Positions 52,528 to 64,000 of a DNA stretch of 64,000 nt are shown here, one piece after another. How positions within the stretch are numbered: position 1 is the first letter of the stretch; every line of letters starts with the position of its first letter. This stretch comes from Nilaparvata lugens (taxonomy: Eukaryota > Arthropoda > Insecta > Hemiptera > Delphacidae), in assembly GCF_014356525.2 (NCBI RefSeq), contig NC_052506.1, positions 30,758,192 to 30,822,191 of the forward strand, given 5' to 3'. A program made the position numbers and the translations under genes. Under the pieces are notes generated by a model. It saw nothing but the letters and a program-made list of their open reading frames with translations. It was not told where the DNA came from and made no database searches.

Positions 52528-54060
52528 TTACCCACTTCTAGCTCCTACTAGCTCCTTCAAATGTGCAGGAAGCTTATTATAAGCTCTTATACCAAACTCC
52601 TTAAAGCAGTTCAATGTATTTGCATAATTGCACTGGTTCACTCTAAGAGATTCAGAATTTCTTGTGTAATGGTTGTGAACGTTGCTATTTACAGAAATAC
52701 TTGCTAAATTAATTTTCACATACATAAGACATTCAAGAATGTAAATAGCTGGCACTGTCAAAATGTTGAATTTTCTAAATAAATCCACAAAATGAAAACG
52801 ACTATTCACATTAGCAATAACCCTTACTGCTCGTTTCTGTAACACAAATAGTTTCTTTACATTCGTATCATTACCCCAGGCAACAATACCATAATACAAA
52901 TGAGAATGAAGATAAGCAAAATACACTGGAATTAAAACACTCTTATCAACAATGAACTTCAATCTATTCAATATAAAAATTCCCTTCGATAGTTTGCCAC
53001 ATAATATTTTGATGTGTAGGTCCCATTTTAAATTGCTTTGAACTGTTATACCAAGAAACTTTGCATTATCAGGTTGTAATCTAAATCCAAATTCCAAAAG
53101 TTGAGTTTTGTCCTTATTAAGACACAATGAATTAGAAGCTGTCCAATCTTCAATTATCTCATTAACCGTTTGCAAGCTACCAGAAAGACTATTATTTTTT
53201 ATTTGAACAGCTAAATCATCAGCAAACATAAAAGGTTTTACATTTTTACAACTGATTGCTGCAGGAAGATCATTAACGTATATAATGAAGAGGATAGGGC
53301 CAAGTGTGGAACCCTGTGGAACAGCTGATGATACTTTTAAATAATTAGAAAAACAGCCATCGTAAAAGCAGTTTGATATCTATCACTCAAGTAAGAGGCA
53401 ATAATTTAATAATTTAATTATTAAATTGGTTGACATATCATCGAAACCATAAAATTTGAGCTTTTGTAATAGGATGGGATGAGATACTGTATCAAAAGCT
53501 CGGCTCATGTCATAAAAGCTGCCTAGCAGATTACACCTCTCATCAATGGAATAGATACAGTTTTCCATGAATTCAGATATAGCTGTATTTGTGCTTCTAT
53601 TAGGTCTGAACCCAAATTGACTATCGGAGAACAGTGAGTTATTTTCAAAGAACTCAACAATCTGACAATACAAAATAACCTCAAAGATTTTAGAAATAAC
53701 TGGAATGATAAAAATTGGTCTAAAATTATTATACTCACTTGCAGAACCTTTCTTGAAAAGAGGAATTACTTTGACAAATTTTAAGCTATAAGGAAAAACG
53801 CCATCAAGAATACAATCATTAAACAGAGAGCTTAGTACCTCACAAATATGAGGAGAAGCCAGTTTCAACAAATGAGAATTCAAGCAATACACATCAAGGC
53901 AAGCACTATTCTTTAAGGAAAGTATTACACTATGAACCTGCTCAACACTCGTAAGATTAAAAGAGAAAGAGGGTTTTGAATTTGAAGAGTTTGGCAATGA
54001 ATTTTTGTAATTGTCAAGATAATGAAAAACGTCATGGACAGGATTTGCTATTGAACGCAA
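52528..54060 (-). mobile_element. Non-LTR retrotransposon (Jockey/CR1-like), RT region
   Basis: On the minus strand reverse transcriptase motifs appear in order: VIPLFKKGSASEYNNFRPI, SQFGFRPNRSTNTAI, MSRAFDTVSHPIL, then (in another frame) FADDLAVQI, the catalytic F-x-D-D box, LKWDLHI, QKRAVRVIANV and YNKLPAHLK. The frame breaks between 53229 and 53383, so it is inactive as assembled. No endonuclease domain is present upstream, so the copy is 5'-truncated. It belongs to the same family as the plus-strand copy at 55783-57493 (shared SVEQVH, LKNSxCLDV, FNDCI). Confidence 0.9.
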
Positions 54061-54309
54061 TTTTTGATCTACACTTTCAATAAAAAAATCATTATCTAAT
54101 CCATTTCCCTAAGTCTGTTGCAGCAGTTTTATAGTTCGAGTGTCAAATCTCCAGTTTAACAATAGATCAGTTGACAAAGAAATTTGGAGGGAATGTTTGG
54201 AACACAATTTTTGACTTTGCAGCTTTGTTTGGACTAGTTATAAGATATCATAATGGACATATAAAACGTCTCCATCCCTAACCCTTGTGCTGAAGGAATG
54301 AGGATAGTC

Positions 54310-54470
54310 TAACGCTGGGTTGCACAAAAGCCTGTTAAATTTTTATCATGATTAAATGCCACGAGAACTAATCAGATAAGCTTTCTTTTCAACAGAATTT
54401 TTGTGATTGGTTCTCATGGCATTTAGTCACGATTAGAATTTAATAGCCTTTTGTGAGTTGCATTTTCTCA
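54310..54470. mobile_element. MITE of the GGTTGCACAAAAGCC family
   Basis: Left GGGTTGCACAAAAGCCTGTT and right AATAGCCTTTTGTGAGTTGC. Interior TGATTAAATGCCACGAGAAC and its inverted partner GTTCTCATGGCATTTAGTCA. Moderately diverged. Confidence 0.88.
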
Positions 54471-54799
54471 TTTTTTGCTTGCACGCTAATAACTAGGAGA
54501 CAACGCGTTCCACTGACATGACTAACCATAATTATACATACGAGTAATATATTATTTGACTAATCTTATATACCTAATACAAAAATGAAGCTTTATAATT
54601 AAATTGCTATAAGTTTTGTTGTATATACTCACTGTATTATTCAAAATGAAATATTCGCTCTTGAAAAGTGTGAAGTTTTTCATAAACAATGACCTAGTAT
54701 ATAAACCAGTTCCATAAACAATTAGCCTTTTTATAATTAAACTTTTTTCTTTTTTCGGGGCTTTTAAAACACTAATACAGAGCAACAAAAAAATAAATT

Positions 54800-55740
54800 A
54801 TCATCATTATTATAAAGAGTTGTGGAGCATTAAAAAATCTATCTCATGAAATATATAGAGTTAGCCAGGGCATAGATTCCAATGGGGAACATTTGGTAAG
54901 TGTTATACTCAAATATTAATTTTTCACTTATTGTACAGTAATTTTCTACCTTTTTTTTGTATTTATAACCATTGACTTATAAAATTACTTTTCTTGAAGA
55001 ATTAGTAAATTATTTAAATCGTCCCGTTTCACTGGTGAGAAGTTTATTTTTACAAACTGTAACATTACACTGGCTAACCACTGATTAGCGGAATTTCACT
55101 ATTTCATGTTTTCCTTCAATTATTGTTATAGAGGCTTTGGTAAGTTACCTATCAAGTGTGAACTTCGGTTGTGTACTACAATAGATTTGACAAATAAATC
55201 CAAGGGAATGGTAATTTTTCAAAGGAATTTTTCAAGGGAATGTGGAACAAATTTTTGAGTTTGCAATTTTATTGAGACGAGCTAGACTAAAAGAGAGGAA
55301 CCAAGTTGACACTCGTTGCACAATTGAATTATTCATTTCCTCCAATTGTTATAGCAACTTTAGATTAGCGTGGAATCTTCAATTCTGCAACAAGTGTCGA
55401 CTTAGCGGTTCCCCTGCATTTAGCACATGTGTTCGGTATGAGGATTTTTGATATGTTTACCTCCTAACTAATTACCAGAAAAACGTCTATACTTGTTTAT
55501 TCTGAGCAAATAGGCTACCAATGAAGCTACAGTCAAACATTGTGTTCCACACATATTATTCATTTTTCACATTTCGTCTTCAAATTGATGTGACTAATTT
55601 TCTAAAAAATCATAGTCAATGGACAAGGCCAAGATGAAAGTCTGGTATAAAAAAGAAGCATCTTATCAGATGAAATATTTCATTCTAGAGAAGAATAATA
55701 ACTAAAAGAAGAGAAAAAAACCATTGCAACAAAAGGATCA
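54800..55740. other. Non-coding, contains TTTGGAACACAATTTTTGA-type repeats
   Basis: Segments at 55225-55270 and 55438-55480 (GATATGTTTACCTCCTAACT) match the repeat at 49160 and 54182. No gene recognised. Confidence 0.5.
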
Positions 55741-57493
55741 CTATAGTGAGGTTCACATTATAATGACAGTGTTTGATTTGCAATGGTTAGAATTGGAAAG
55801 TTTAAATTGGATGAACTTGTTAATCTAAACTCTAGTCTTGATCAAGATATACTTTGCATTTGTGAACATTGGCTGGGATCACTTGAACTCGGGGAGATTA
55901 CAGTCTTTGGATATACTTGTGTCAGCGCTTATTGTAGAGCTCATGGTAAAAGAGGTGGGTCTGCTATATTTTTGAAAAATGATCTGACTGGATTCGAAGT
56001 TGATTATTTAATTGAACTGTCAGTACAGCGTGTCTGTGAGATCTCAGCAGTTCAAATAGATGAGCTTAATGTCATCTGTATCGAGGTGTACAGAGTACCT
56101 GATGATAGTAATTTGGATAAATTTCTTTGAAATTATGTTCAACTTGCTTGATAGGCTTAATAATAGGAATAAATCAAATGCTTCTGTAATCCTTTGCGGT
56201 GATTTTAATATTGATATTATGACCAATTCTACTTTCAAGATGGTGTTTCAAAATTTGTTACTTAGTTTTAATCTCAAATTATTAATTAATGAAGTTACCA
56301 GACCAGCCTCCACATTGTTTGGTTCAGGCTCATGTATCGACAATGTTGCCACTTCTATTCATGTAGATAGAATAGTTTCAACAGCAGTCAAACCTATGTT
56401 AGTGTCTGACCATTTTGCCATAATTTTTAAGTGTTCATTAGATTTAAGCTCCCATAAGACTGTTGTTTATGCTGATCATAAACCCAATAGAGTTATTCGT
56501 CATATATGTAATACTAATGTTATCCATTTTGAATCTTTACTCGCTGTAGTAAATTGGCTGTTTATTTTTTCATTTGTTTCCATTGATGATAAATTTGCCC
56601 ATTTCCATGAAATTTTTGTTGGTATTGTGGACTGTGTTTTTCCATTGAAGAATGTTTCCAGAAGAACTTTTTCACATAAGTTAAAATGGTATAACAACGA
56701 ATTAAGACAAATGAAAGAATTCTGTTTAATGTTGTATGAATTGTATAGAAGCACTGGTTTGCTCAATTATAGAATAGGTTTTAATAACTGTAAAAAACTT
56801 TTTAGAAAAATGGTGAAAGAAGCCAAACGTAATTACAATAATAATCGTATCCTTCAGGCTACTGTAAAACCCAAGATATTGTGGTCTATAGTAAGAGAGA
56901 ATATGAACAAGAATGATGTATCGAAGTGTATTGACAGTGATGGTCACACTCCAGATGGTTTTAATAATTTCTTTTTAGACAATGTTAATCGTATTGTCCA
57001 GAGTGTTCCTCCTGCGCATTACAGTGTAGCACATTATCTTGATAAGTTTAAAAATTCTGTACCTGATGCTGTTAATAGTTCTTTTGTTTTCCACCATACT
57101 AGTGTTGAACAGGTTCATAACACCATTTTATCTTTAAAAAATAGTTCCTGTCTTGATGTTTTTAATCTTAATTCTTTTATTGTTAAACTTGCTTCTCCTT
57201 TTATTTGTGAAATTTTGTGTTGCTTATTTAATGATTGCATTGATGAGGGGATATTTCCTAAATGCCTCAAAAACTCTAAGGTAATTCCCTTGTTTAAAAA
57301 GGGCTCTACTTCTGATTATAATAATTTCAGACCCATTTCTATAATTCCTATTTTCTCCAAAATTTTTGAGAATATTTTATATGTGCAAATGATTGAATAC
57401 TTTGAAAAAAATAATCTTTTCAGTGATAGTCAATATGGGTTTAGACATTTTAGAGGAACTGGAATGGCTATCTCTGAGCTATTGCTTTTATGA
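55741..57493 (+). mobile_element. Non-LTR retrotransposon, endonuclease and partial RT
   Basis: Plus strand: an AP-type endonuclease begins with LCICEHWLG (catalytic Glu), then in a shifted frame CGDFNIDI and VSDHFAIIF (the final S-D-H catalytic motif). RT follows: VIPLFKKGSTSDYNNFRPIS and SQYGFRHFRGT, stopping at 57493 before the F-x-D-D box. A frameshift lies near 56100. The GFRPNRST motif is altered to GFRHFRGT. The LINE start abuts a TATAGTGAGGTTCACATTAT end of the TIR family. Confidence 0.9.
55743..55782 (+). mobile_element. End of a TATAGTGAGGTCCAC element
   Basis: TATAGTGAGGTTCACATTAT followed by AATGACAGTGTTTGATTTGC matches the left ends at 40350, 60237 and 60984. No right end is found nearby; the LINE follows at once, so it may have inserted into the element. 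Confidence 0.75.
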
Positions 57494-58090
57494 TTCATAT
57501 CTGGTGAATAATTGTGTCTAATTATAGGTTATGTTCTCCAGCCTTTGCGGCTCCAAGTGCCTAAGGAATTGTACCTCTAGGTGTGCACCTAGTGAGCTCT
57601 ATATTACGTAAACTACATAGTATAGAACTCGGTGTGTGCACCAATACCTGTTGCTTTCTACCAATAAGGAAACCCCGGAGCATAAGTATTCAAGTATAAT
57701 TAGGATTCTATCATTTTTATCGCTTTAGGCTAATTATTCTACTTTTTAACATCATAACAGTGAGTTAATATCTGGAAGGAAGAGTACACTTGACAAACTA
57801 GATAGTGATTAAAGCTGCACATAAGAGATTTCATAATCTACAGAATCACCTTTCTCTGAAGTAGGTCTACTAATCTTATCTAGTTTCAGTAATTAGTAGC
57901 TAATTGTTTTGAAATGTAATAGATTTTTATTTGCAAAATTCACAGTGGGTGATAATTGATTGGGTAAGTTGAATATTAATATTTAAATGTAATTTAATTG
58001 AGGTTCCTTTCAGAAATTTGTAACAACTCAGCATAGACTCACCATCTTGTTAGTCAATATTGTAGATCAAGAATAGATCAAGATTTGAAA
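57494..58090. other. Non-coding between LINE fragment and helicase
   Basis: No gene recognised. The stretch 57530-57680 has several short palindromes (AGGTGTGCACCT at 57580) and may be the tail of the LINE or an unrelated repeat. Confidence 0.4.
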
Positions 58091-58127
58091 AAATAAAATG
58101 TATTTTTAATAAAACAAAATTCTTTAC

Positions 58128-59944
58128 TTAACTGATACCGGTGTCAAATTCATTGTTAAACTGTTCTTCAGTAATTTTCTTCTTTTTGAACTTTTTTATC
58201 ATTGCAACGTCCTTCATGAGTTCATCGATCTCCTCTTGAGACACTGCTTTCCTCTTCTTCTTAGCCTTTTGTTTTCCCTCTTCAGCTTTGCGTTTCCTGT
58301 ACTCCTTTTTCTTATTGCGTTTTTCCTGTTGATCAGCTTTCATTTGCTTGTTCAGCGACCAGGGTACCGATGCCGTCCGATGTTTTGCTGGTTTACCAGG
58401 CCATGAGCCAGTCGTTTTGTATTGCTCCAGTTTTTCTTGCCGCGAGACCTCTCTTTGTTTATTCTTGTAAGCAATTGAATTGAAGTCTACATCAAAAGGA
58501 GTAAAGTCTGTAATAGTTTTATTTTTCAATTCAGGCATTTTTGGGAGTCTTAATAAACCGAAGCCAGTTGCAAGCCTACCAAATTGTAAATTTTTCACAC
58601 GGAGAACTATGCTACACTCATGCTTTCCATAGGCCTGGATATAAGAAACAAATGCACGGTTTGCTTTATCAAATACATCCCTATCTTGAAGCTGCATTTT
58701 CTGAACTGCTCTAAAAGTCTTGTCACTCTTGCGGAACAATTTTTTACTATCAGGCAAACATGAAAGTTGTGTCTTCTGATTCCGTTGGATGAAATCCAAA
58801 TAAGCCTCTTCATTTGGCAAAAGGAATAGGAGAGCAGATCCTTCATTGCCGATGCGAGCGGTCCTTCCACACCTGTGAACAAACTGAGAAGCAGATGACG
58901 GCGGATCGTATTGAATAACCCAATCAATGTCTGGAATGTCAATTCCACGTGCCATCACATCGGTACATATCATCATTCCATCTTCAGCTGATTTGAAACT
59001 TTCAAAAACTTTGTACCTGTTATTTTTCATTTTACCGTGAATGAAGAATAGTTTTAGACCACTGAGAATTTTTTTAATGACTATTGAAAAGTAATCCACA
59101 CACGCACAAGTTGACATGAATAAAATGTATTTTTTATTGTAACCTTCTGTCTTGATAAAATTCACTAGAGCGTCAAGTTTGTCATTAGCTTCAACAGTAA
59201 AATAATAATTATGTAGATTCAAAGGAGTTGAAAGAGAATTAGTAGAGTCATTCTTTTGCTTTACCGAAACTGCAACAGGATTTCTTAGTCCAGCCCTAAT
59301 CAGCATTTCTACTTCTTTAGTTTGAGTAGCAGAAAAAAGTCCAGTTCTTCGTTGTTTAGGCAGGTACTGGAATATTGTGTTCAATGTTTTCTCAAAACCC
59401 AAATCTAATAACCTATCAGCTTCATCCAATACTAAAACTTCCAAAGATTTTACAGCCAAAGGCAAATTGATATCTGCATGCGTAAATAAATCTTCAAGTC
59501 TTCCTGGCGTAGCTATAATAACATTGGCTCCGTTCTTCTTGAAACTGTCAACATCTTTGAGTACACTGTTACCACCAACCGCAAATAAGGATATGAAATT
59601 CGAGTCATCTTGATTAAGGAATGATCAAGAACTCCTTTAGTTTGCAACGCCAACTCACGAGTGGGAGATATAATAATCCCCCCTATTTCATGCTTTTTCC
59701 ACGGTTCATTTCTTCTTTTCATAATTTCCAACAACGGGATAAGGAAAGCCAAAGTTTTGCCACTACCAGTGACAGCTTCAGCTGCAACGTCCTTATTTTT
59801 TAAAAATAATGGTATACAACTGGCTTGCACAGGTGTCATGCTTGTGAAACCCAAATCTTCAACAGCTTTTAAAGTGGTAGTAGAAAGCTTTGGAGTAATG
59901 TCATTCCAGGATGTCTTCATTTTTTTACAACCGGTATTAAACAT
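58128..59944 (-). CDS. DDX55: DEAD-box RNA helicase DDX55/Spb4, one frameshift
   Basis: The Spb4/DDX55 helicase acts in the nucleolus on late 27S pre-rRNA processing of the 60S subunit. All motifs are present: Q motif [23 protein letters not shown], Ia SPTREL, Ib [42 protein letters not shown] and [12 protein letters not shown], then the family's C-terminal region ([26 protein letters not shown]) and a long Lys/Arg-rich, partly coiled tail ending [17 protein letters not shown]. About 605 residues, the usual length. There are no introns. One base is missing near 59613-59617, after LQTKGVLDH; the second frame reads on without a break. Everything else is intact, so an assembly error or a young mutation is likely. 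A second Met (MKTSWND) 24 nt downstream is an alternative start. Confidence 0.93.
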
Positions 59945-60236
59945 TTGATTAAGAAGAATAAGGTCATTAATTGGGAAAAATTGAAAAATCTACGATTTTC
60001 ATAACACTTATCTAGTAAATAAAAATCACTAAGTTCACAACATGATTACAACACGTGAAAATCACACCAAACTAACCTCAACATCTAAATCTAACTAACA
60101 AAACTAACCTCAAAATCTTTCTTACTTCTTAGTCATGGGGAGAGAACAAAGTGGAGACTAGACAAGCTGAAACTATTTCTATTTTACACTGACGACAAAG
60201 TGGTTAAACGACAGACTGTGACAACGGATAAGCATA

Positions 60237-60895
60237 TAGTGAGGTCCACGTTATAATGGCAGTTTAATTTGCAATGGTGTTGCTATCTTTGTCTATAGTT
60301 CAACAAAGCAGATTACGCTATCTCTTTCGCTATCTCTCTAACTTTGGTAGAGAGTTAGTGGGGAGGATATTTTTAATATTCTTTCCGAAGAATGGGCATT
60401 GATATGTCCAAAGCTCCGTCAATCTATGTAGATGCATAACAATATAATTATCCATAGTTATTATATTACAAATTACTTTTTCATATCATATACTTTCAAT
60501 AATTATTTTCTTAGTCTATATTATGTAAATTCATCTATAATTTTGCTGTATTGTAAGCTATTGTATATAAGTGTATAAGCCAGTATATTGTAATCTACAT
60601 AAATAAAGTACTCAATCAATCAATCACGCACTGCGATGTTGCCACATCGTTTATCAAAAATGTAAAAATTCAACTAATTGACAAAATACCGTATTTTATC
60701 TCAATTATGAAAATTTATTATAACATCTTTAATAAATATATTTTCTTGACAAAATAAAATATGATCAACTATTTTCAACAATATTGAACAGTTAAATTCA
60801 TCAGATATACCAGTATCAGCTGTTTGGGTGGCAGGGCTGAGATCTGGCAACCCTTATCTCCTAAACTTCCATTATAAAGTGGACCTCACTATAGG
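60237..60895. mobile_element. TIR element TATAGTGAGGTCCAC, copy with nested retroelement tail
   Basis: Left TATAGTGAGGTCCACGTTAT and right ATAAAGTGGACCTCACTATA are inverted. Inside, about 60360-60628 ends in AATAAAGTACTCAATCAATC plus a CAAT run, which looks like the 3' end of a non-LTR element with a tetranucleotide tail inserted into the TIR element. It sits about 290 bp upstream of the helicase start. Confidence 0.75.
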
Positions 60896-61412
60896 TTCAA
60901 GTCTCAATGTGTCAGGAGCCACATAGTAGAAGGAATTCTATTTTTCTCTCTTTCATTCTCTGTGCGCTCCTTCAATATTTCATAGTGAGGTCCACATTAT
61001 AATGGCAGTGTTTGATTAACAATGGTATTGCTATATCCTTTTCTATCATTCAACAAAACGGATAGTGCTATGTCTTTTTCGCTCTGCTCTGTTGCCAGAT
61101 CGTCTCTTAATAATGTGGGATTAATAATAAATTAACAGAATATATTACATCTCAATAATAAAATTATTGAAAAATATAATTTCTTGCTTAGTAAATATAT
61201 AATTGATTGTTTTAAATGAGAATCAACTGATCTGAAAATGATATTACATCAATAAACCTGTATGAGCAATCATCTATAGAGGGGGCATCAACAAGACAGA
61301 GAGAGGAACGGCACAGATAATGAAAGAGGCTACCTTATTACTTTCCAATCTTTCCTCAAAATTAGTTTACTTACTTCTTCTCTGTGATCTTTCTTCACTG
61401 TAATTGTAAAGC

Positions 61413-62672
61413 CGGGTCTACACGACAACAATATTTGCACAAACTTGGCTCAAAGCCAGGTTTACACAAATCTGGCTTTGAGCACGGAATAAGCATACCG
61501 TAAATAATAAAAGAAGTATTACTTCTTTCCTCTGTGCTTTGAGCCAAGTTTGCTCAAACCTCTGTTCACAGGACACCAACTTTAACACAAACCTGTATTA
61601 TAAACTAAACCATATATATAAATTCAATATGAAGTCTTTGAAGTGTTTATAAACTTGAGATGAATAGTAACTCAAGCCTTCTCCTCCTCCACCTCCTCAA
61701 CCCTCCACCCCGCCAACCACTACTCCTCCTCCTCCCCACCAACTCCTCCTCCTCCAACTATTCCTCCTCCTCCTCCTCTTCCTCCTCCACCTTCTCCTTC
61801 ACAACCTCTTCCTCCTCCACCACCTACTCCTCCTCCTCCTCCTCCTCCTCACCCTACTCTTCCACCACCACAAACTATTCCCCCTCCTCCTCAACTAATT
61901 CACATCCTCCTCTTCCTTCTCCACCTTCTCCTTCTCCTCCTCTTCCTCTTCCTCATCCTCCACCTACTCCTCCTTCTCCTCCTCACCCTACTCTTCCTCC
62001 TCCTCCAACTATTCCTTCTCCTCCTCAACTACTCCACCTTCTCCTCTTCCTCCTGCTCCTCCTCCTCCTCATCCTCTTTCTCCTCCGATACCCACTCCTC
62101 CTCCTCCACCTGCTCCTCCTTCACCTCCTCATTCTCTTCTCCTACTCCACCTACTCCTACTCCTCCACAACTATTCCACCTCCTCCCCCTCCACCACCTA
62201 CTCCTCCCCCTCCACCACCTACTCCTCCTCCTCCACCTCCTCCTCCTCCTCCCACTTCTCCTCCTTCTCTTCAATAATAATAATAATTAAGAATACTGCT
62301 TATCAAGTGAAGAGCAAATAACTATATCTATTACATTACTATAGAGTAAAAGAGATAATAATTATTATCCATCAAAAAATCTTCCTTGTTTTTGACTATT
62401 TTTGAGAATTGACCTCCCACATATTTAATTTGAGGGTGCTGAATCCGAATCTGAAATTGTGAGTTCTCTATCCTCATTCTGAAGCGATTCAGGTTTTGAC
62501 AGATAGATGAGACATAATCTCTTCCTAGAAAAATTGACGCAAACCTGGCTGAGATTGATCAAAGAAAGCACAAACCTTCAAACCTCAGAATTTTACAACG
62601 ATCTCCCTTCTACACGACGCAAACGTAGCGCAAACCTGGCAGTTTTGAGGGTGGTGTAGACTGGGCATAACG
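61413..62672. mobile_element. Possible nested element with GCCGGGTCTACACGAC ends
   Basis: GCCGGGTCTACACGAC at the left and GGTGTAGACTGGGC at the right form an imperfect inverted repeat. Near both ends GCAAACCTGG/AGCCAGGTTT-type words recur (61440-61570 and 62545-62640). No protein is encoded apart from low-complexity artefacts. Confidence 0.5.
61668..62278. repeat. Polypyrimidine (CTC/TCC)n tract of about 600 bp
   Basis: Nearly uninterrupted C/T sequence on the plus strand with scattered A, built from CCT/TCC triplets. The long Pro/Ser/Leu-rich and Glu/Arg-rich translations are artefacts of the repeat. Long mirror-symmetric polypurine tracts can form triplex (H-DNA). Confidence 0.95.
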
Positions 62673-62767
62673 TGGACCTCACTATAGTTGTCAAAATGCC
62701 CACTTGAGCGCTGAAGATTGTACTTTATTGCTTTAATTTGCCTTTTTTCGATTTGTAGCCTTTCATC

Positions 62768-63180
62768 GGGGCCGCGGAATTGGAAATATCTGGAACTAAA
62801 AATATCAATGTTAAACGTCCTATGCTTGAAAACTGTTGCTGGGTGGAACTCCGAATATTTGTCAGACAGCGGAATTGGAAATATCCGGAACTCGAAATAT
62901 GTTGCTAGGCGGAATTGGGAGTATCTGGAACTCAAATTATTTGTTTGTCAGGGGCCGCGGAATTGGGAATATCTGGAACTCAAAATATCAATGTTAAATG
63001 TCCTATGCTTGAAAACTGTTGCTGGGTGGAACTCCGAATATTTGTCAGACAGCGGAATTGGAAATATCCGGAACTCGAAATATGTTGCTAGGCGGAATTG
63101 GGAGTATCTGGAACTCAAATTACTTGTTTGGCAGATGGCGGAATTGGAAATATCTGGAACTCAAAAGTATCTGTGCCAAA
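62768..63180. repeat. 183-bp tandem repeat with sub-repeats
   Basis: GCCGCGGAATTGG recurs at 62771 and 62954 and the units are nearly identical; a third, shorter unit follows to about 63180. Within each unit GCGGAATTGGRARTATCYGG appears three times. The period is 61 codons, so a 194-codon frame (62718-63302) stays open, but it has no recognisable domain. Confidence 0.9.
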
Positions 63181-63309
63181 GTGGGAATACTTGTAATGTG
63201 TTTGTCATTGAGAAATGGTTCAAGTCTGACTTATTTTCTAGAATGATATGGACTTTTGGACCTGGTTTGTCGTTCTTTTTCAATTATAGACTATTCATAT
63301 GATTTGCGA

Positions 63310-64000
63310 TTGTACCAAAAAATAAGTAGAAGTAATTTAATATTTTCCAGATAATATAATATTTTATAATAAAATAATAATAAGTACATATCTATTTTTT
63401 TTAGAAAATTTAATATGTCTTCAATATAATAGCATCAAGTTTATAGGTTATGTTATGCATAATAATAATAATAATTAAGGTTTGTGTAACGTACATTTGC
63501 ATTTTGCAATAGAGATGGGCAAAGTAGTTCATTGAACGTAACTATCTCTCCTTAGTTCGTTCACTAAAGTGAACTAGTTTAAGGAACTAGTTCAATTGAA
63601 CTATCTAGTTCACATTTTAAAATTAATGTGTGATTAGACTACATTTGGCAGTTTAGCTTCATTACACTGCATTGTTGCACCTCTAGACTAGATCAAGTTA
63701 ACAAGTCGATATAGCTTCCACTTATTATTATTAAACTAAAGATAAGTTGATAATGAAACATTTTAACAAGTTAAAATAGCTATAATAAGTTTATAAGAAA
63801 CAGACATGTCATAGAAACTGGGACTGTTGATTAGGAATTGAAAGAATAACAATCATGATTCCTCACTAACAGAAATTATTTATTGTTAAATTAATTATTT
63901 ATACTTTCACAAAAACCAGCAATATAATATAAGCAAACAAACATAATATTAATTTTTACATACAATAAACTAAACTCTACTTCTTAATGTTAAATTAATT
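63310..64000. other. AT-rich end of window, one hAT-like end
   Basis: No gene recognised. AGAGATGGGCAAAGTAGTTC at 63510 followed by GTGAACTAGTTT words resembles hAT-type MITE ends (typically CAGAGATGGGCA). No partner end is found before the window stops. Confidence 0.4.

Larger units (their letters stand above)
60984..62692. mobile_element. TIR element TATAGTGAGGTCCAC, long copy with nested insert
   Basis: Left ATAGTGAGGTCCACATTATA at 60984 and right ATAACGTGGACCTCACTATA at 62668-62690. The interior repeats the CATTCAACAAAACGGATAG segment of the shorter copies and then is interrupted by a second TIR element (61413-62672) carrying the polypyrimidine tract. Confidence 0.65.

Noticed and set aside
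60237..60251. Likeness of CCTCACTATAG to a phage T7 promoter
   Set aside because: It is only the inverted-repeat end of an insect TIR family and lacks the rest of the T7 consensus.
61660..62277. 205-codon Ser/Pro/Leu-rich protein, and the Glu/Arg-rich one on the other strand
   Set aside because: Both are translations of a CCT/TCC tract with no domain or splice context.

Overview
The window looks like AT-rich, intron-containing, repeat-dense insect nuclear DNA. Fibrillarin exons, a multi-exon nose-resistant-to-fluoxetine (nrf-6) type acyltransferase and a DDX55/Spb4 helicase give the animal identity. The nrf-6 family expansion and the many foldback MITEs and TA/CA microsatellites fit a hemipteran such as a planthopper; the genus is inference. 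Two gaps of exactly 100 N (1895-1994 and 46575-46674) mark it as a draft assembly.

Layout: 0-8 kb holds the 5' part of a minus-strand fibrillarin gene (three coding exons at 7946-7934, 6586-6362 and 5586-5441; the methyltransferase exons must lie left of the window). Its third intron contains a broken BEL/Pao retrotransposon (1995-3418) and a foldback made of two transposase 3' ends (about 4480-5105). 8-13.9 kb is intergenic: microsatellites, two copies of a repeat family ending in GGAAAGT, a 145-bp dispersed repeat and a 187-bp satellite. 14-18.7 kb holds two tail-to-tail members of one transposase-like family, a truncated plus copy (14560-15174) and a long minus copy with upstream exons and two homopolymer frameshifts (15391-18624). 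19-30 kb is mostly MITEs, a tandem-repeat-bearing element, a C2H2 zinc-finger exon fragment (22952-23278) and a 527-bp head-to-tail duplication.

30.4-46 kb is one minus-strand gene, an nrf-6-like acyltransferase: eleven exons whose splice phases all fit, lacking only the first exon(s). Its introns hold MITEs, two tRNA-derived SINEs and a pair of perfect palindromes. 46-58 kb is repeat-rich: a DNA-element remnant over the second gap, four copies in the window of a GGTTGCACAAAAGCC-ended MITE, and three or more LINE fragments. 58.1-59.9 kb is a single-exon minus-strand DDX55/Spb4 helicase broken by one missing base. 60-64 kb holds nested TIR elements, a 600-bp polypyrimidine tract and a 183-bp tandem repeat.

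The host genes do not form a pathway, although fibrillarin (rRNA 2'-O-methylation) and DDX55 (60S subunit maturation) both serve ribosome biogenesis. I see no bacterial operon, CRISPR array or defence system. The least familiar item is the transposase-like pair at 14-18.7 kb.
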